Shown here piece after piece: positions 62,994 to 64,000 of a stretch of DNA of 64,000 nt (the stretch's first letter is position 1; every line of letters begins with the position of its first letter). Origin of the DNA: Petrosia ficiformis (taxonomy: Eukaryota > Porifera > Demospongiae > Haplosclerida > Petrosiidae); the NCBI GenBank assembly GCA_947044365.1, contig OX345646.1, positions 2,813,327 through 2,877,326 on the forward strand. The letters run 5' to 3'. Both the position numbers and the translations under genes were made by a program. The notes below the pieces were generated by a model that saw only the letters and a list, made by a program, of their open reading frames with translations, ran no database searches and was not told the origin of the DNA.

Positions 62994-63815
62994 CTACATG
63001 AATGGAAAAATAACCATTAACACAGATACCAACAAACTAATAGATAACTCACATTATGCATTCTTTGACGTCTGCGACAGGCCTGTTTATTTTTTGCCTC
63101 TTTACCAGACAACTTGCGATGATTTCGACTTTTTAATGTTTTAAAGTAAACACGAGCAGCTCCTAAAGGTGAAAATGAACTTGTTTTGTCATGATATAAA
63201 ATACTAGTGTCAGTACTTTTAATAGTAGATGTGCTATATGCCTCTGACAATTGAGTTGCACTAACATTTTTTACTAGTTCAGCAGTAACACCTTTGTTGT
63301 CTTCATACTCAAAGCTATAATGGAGGACAAAAAAATTTAAACATGCTTAGTGGTTAGAACACATCATGCATACTTTACACTTAAATTCCATTCAATTGAA
63401 TTTTCTATGTCATCCTTTAGCAATTTATATGCTTCATGTACAGCACCCTAGTAACAAAATACACATGCATAATAAAATAATTTCAAATAGTATATATCCA
63501 CTTACACTAAGCTCTCGGGGAATTTTCTCTCAAGCAGACGTATTTTTTTTACTTTGTTGTTCTTTCAGCTCTGCCAGACCTTTTTCTATTCGTTCTGTTG
63601 TCTCCTGTAGCTGTTTCTGCTGCTGGAACATTGATTTCAAATCAGATGTTCTAACTGGAACACGTCCTGAAGATTGAGCCGGGAGCGTGTATAGACTGTA
63701 AATTTAAAGGTGTTCTTGGAGAGTTGCTTACAGACGTAGGAGGAGTCGATTTCAAAGATGTTCTTGGAGAGTTGCTTTCAGATGTAGAAAGAGTTGATCG
63801 GTCTAGCTGTGCCAT
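62757..63815 (-). CDS. Spliced gene, uncharacterised transposon-associated-like protein, apparently damaged in its 5' exon
   Basis: Exons read from right to left: 63,506-63,815, 63,374-63,447, 63,053-63,314 and 62,757-62,993. The last three join in frame through GT-AG introns to a TGA at 62,757-62,759. The first exon starts at an ATG (63,815) with TAAG before it. Its N-terminus is Ser/Thr/Pro-rich with a 16-residue imperfect repeat (NSPRTSLK, then NSPRTPLN). It continues as a Gln-rich helix likely to form a coiled coil (FQQQKQLQETTERIEKGLAE), then IPRELS leading into GAVHEAYKLLKDD. Exon 3 ends in a basic run (KEAKNKQACRRRQRMHN). Exon 4 has an acidic Ser-rich stretch (SSDESVVSSDDEEN) and ends WRSAEFQDFITSLD. 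Two problems lie in exon 1. The ATG frame closes at 63,651 and the coiled-coil frame is offset by one base. The coiled-coil frame also has a TGA at 63,530-63,532, just before EKIPRELS. A 109-bp intron (63,623-63,731, GTAAGC to CCAG) would mend the first problem but not the second. The overall pattern recalls, from memory, uncharacterised sponge and cnidarian proteins found with DNA transposons; no function is established. Confidence 0.65.
62994..63052 (-). other. Intron, 59 bp
   Basis: Donor GTGAGT directly follows the codon for Asn (CATAAT before it); the acceptor is CATGTAG. Splicing keeps phase 0. Reading through the intron instead brings a stop after VSYLLVCWYLC. Confidence 0.8.
63053..63314 (-). 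CDS. Internal exon with basic cluster
   Basis: The exon has 262 bases and is entered with one base left over from a split Asn codon. It reads FEYEDNKGVTAELVKN, then a Ser/Thr-rich linker, then a run of Lys and Arg residues that could bind nucleic acid or act as a nuclear localisation signal. Confidence 0.7.
63315..63373 (-). other. Intron, 59 bp
   Basis: Donor GTATGC, acceptor ATTATAG, phase 2. An alternative GT four bases further upstream does not keep the frame. Confidence 0.7.
63374..63447 (-). CDS. Internal exon GAVHEAY
   Basis: A 74-base exon, entered in phase 0 and left in phase 2. It reads GAVHEAYKLLKDD and ends IEWNLSV, predicted to be mainly helical. Confidence 0.7.
63448..63505 (-). 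other. Intron, 58 bp
   Basis: Consensus donor GTAAGT follows the codon for Ser in ELS; the acceptor is TTACTAG. Phase 0 connects ELS to GAV. Confidence 0.75.
63506..63815 (-). pseudogene. 5' exon region with frame offset and in-frame TGA
   Basis: Three pieces look protein-coding but do not share one open frame. The first is the Ser/Thr/Pro-rich start from the ATG at 63,815, open to 63,651. The second is a Gln/Glu/Lys-rich helix one base out of that frame. The third is EKIPRELS, in the helix frame but after a TGA at 63,530-63,532. A run of eight A residues on the coding strand at 63,543-63,550 is a likely slippage site; one A fewer would read KIRLLERKFPESL instead. Options are a decayed gene copy, a base-calling error, an unseen intron, or two transcripts. 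Confidence 0.55.
63726..63792 (-). repeat. 48-bp imperfect tandem repeat in the 5' exon
   Basis: AGCAACTCTCCAAGAACA occurs twice on the coding strand, 48 bases apart, giving two NSPRT motifs in the predicted N-terminus. The second copy is preceded by GT, creating the possible splice donor GTAAGC. Confidence 0.8.
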
Positions 63816-63902
63816 CTTAACGTGATGCTTAACACATGCAACTCACGTGCACATCTATACTCCACCTTGTGGGTGTGGTAATTTTCTATAACTGAAATCA
63901 GA
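63816..63902. promoter_or_regulatory. Candidate bidirectional promoter between divergent genes
   Basis: Only 87 bp separate the minus-strand ATG from the plus-strand ATG. The gap contains CACGTG (an E-box palindrome) near 63,846-63,851 and a GGTG/CACC-containing stretch near 63,862-63,880. No clear TATA box was found. Transcription starts may lie inside one or other reading frame. Promoter function is inferred from layout. Confidence 0.45.
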
Positions 63903-64000
63903 ATGAGTGGAAGGAAAAGAAAGAAGTGTGATCACTGCAATGAAATGCTAATGGAAGCTGTGTATAAAAGGCATCTTGATTTATATTACAATAAAGATCT
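63903..64000 (+). CDS. N-terminus of a zinc-finger-like protein, truncated by the window end; possibly a transposase
   Basis: The ATG at 63,903 opens a frame of 32 codons that is still open at the window edge. It begins MSGRKRKKCDHC and continues to a His-containing segment (YKRHLDLYYNKD). The spacing Cys-x2-Cys-x11-His, followed by aromatic residues, resembles a C2H2-type or BED-like finger. A basic leader (RKRKK) precedes it. From memory, fingers of this form, with CxxC and then RH...YY, stand at the start of large transposase-like proteins in cnidarian and sponge genomes. The rest of the protein is needed to decide. It is divergently paired with the minus-strand gene, 87 bp away. The only start candidates are this ATG and in-frame Met codons further in; this one precedes the whole finger. 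Confidence 0.55.
   Translation, partial: MSGRKRKKCDHCNEMLMEAVYKRHLDLYYNKD

Noticed and set aside
63366..63677. 103-codon plus-strand frame
   Set aside because: It is antisense to the 5' exons of the minus-strand gene and reads across their splice sites. It is low-complexity Ser/Cys/Phe-rich, as expected for a shadow frame.

Overview
This window is eukaryotic, almost certainly metazoan DNA, and about 93% of it is two unrelated-looking satellite families rather than genes. The evidence for an animal source is in the last 1.3 kb. That stretch holds a minus-strand gene whose exons are separated by very short GT-AG introns (58-59 bp) and a divergent plus-strand gene that begins with a zinc-finger-like N-terminus. 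Both resemble, from memory only, uncharacterised transposon-associated proteins of sponges and cnidarians. The species cannot be named from the sequence alone.

Layout. Positions 1 to about 45,585 and 46,198-46,535 are satellite family A. Its unit is about 30 bp and is built from three related 10-bp steps, each carrying ACT; the palindrome CTCATGAG occurs in most units. The array changes strand repeatedly: forward 1-13,544, reverse to about 17,166, forward to about 17,530, reverse to about 21,359, forward to about 21,695, reverse to about 39,900, forward to about 42,484, reverse to about 45,585. Several switch points are themselves short palindromes. Higher-order duplications of about 270 bp, 337 bp, 376 bp, 1.02 kb, 2.3 kb, 2.85-3.12 kb, about 4 kb and about 7.8 kb are layered on the monomers. 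The best preserved is a tandem duplication at about 28.5-35.2 kb.

A 545-bp non-satellite AT-rich island (45,586-46,130) and a TA microsatellite (to 46,197) separate a reverse arm of family A from a last short forward arm. At about 46,536 the sequence switches directly into satellite family B (46,536-60,240). Family B has a 21-bp unit with core TAGTGGACTCCTATTGGG, its own higher-order repeats (295, 432 and 654 bp) and one small foldback (47-bp arms, 5-base loop) near 57.0 kb.

From 60,241 the window is ordinary AT-rich single-copy-looking sequence. No convincing gene is visible until 62,757-63,815, a minus-strand spliced gene with an apparent reading-frame break and an in-frame stop in its 5' exon. 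An 87-bp gap separates its ATG from that of a divergent plus-strand gene, which runs off the window at 64,000. The two may be the paired genes of a DNA transposon or a host pair sharing a bidirectional promoter.

Both satellite units are multiples of three bases long (30 and 21), so they automatically give short repetitive open frames on both strands. I treat all of those frames as artefacts. No rRNA, tRNA, CRISPR array or bacterial-style feature was seen.
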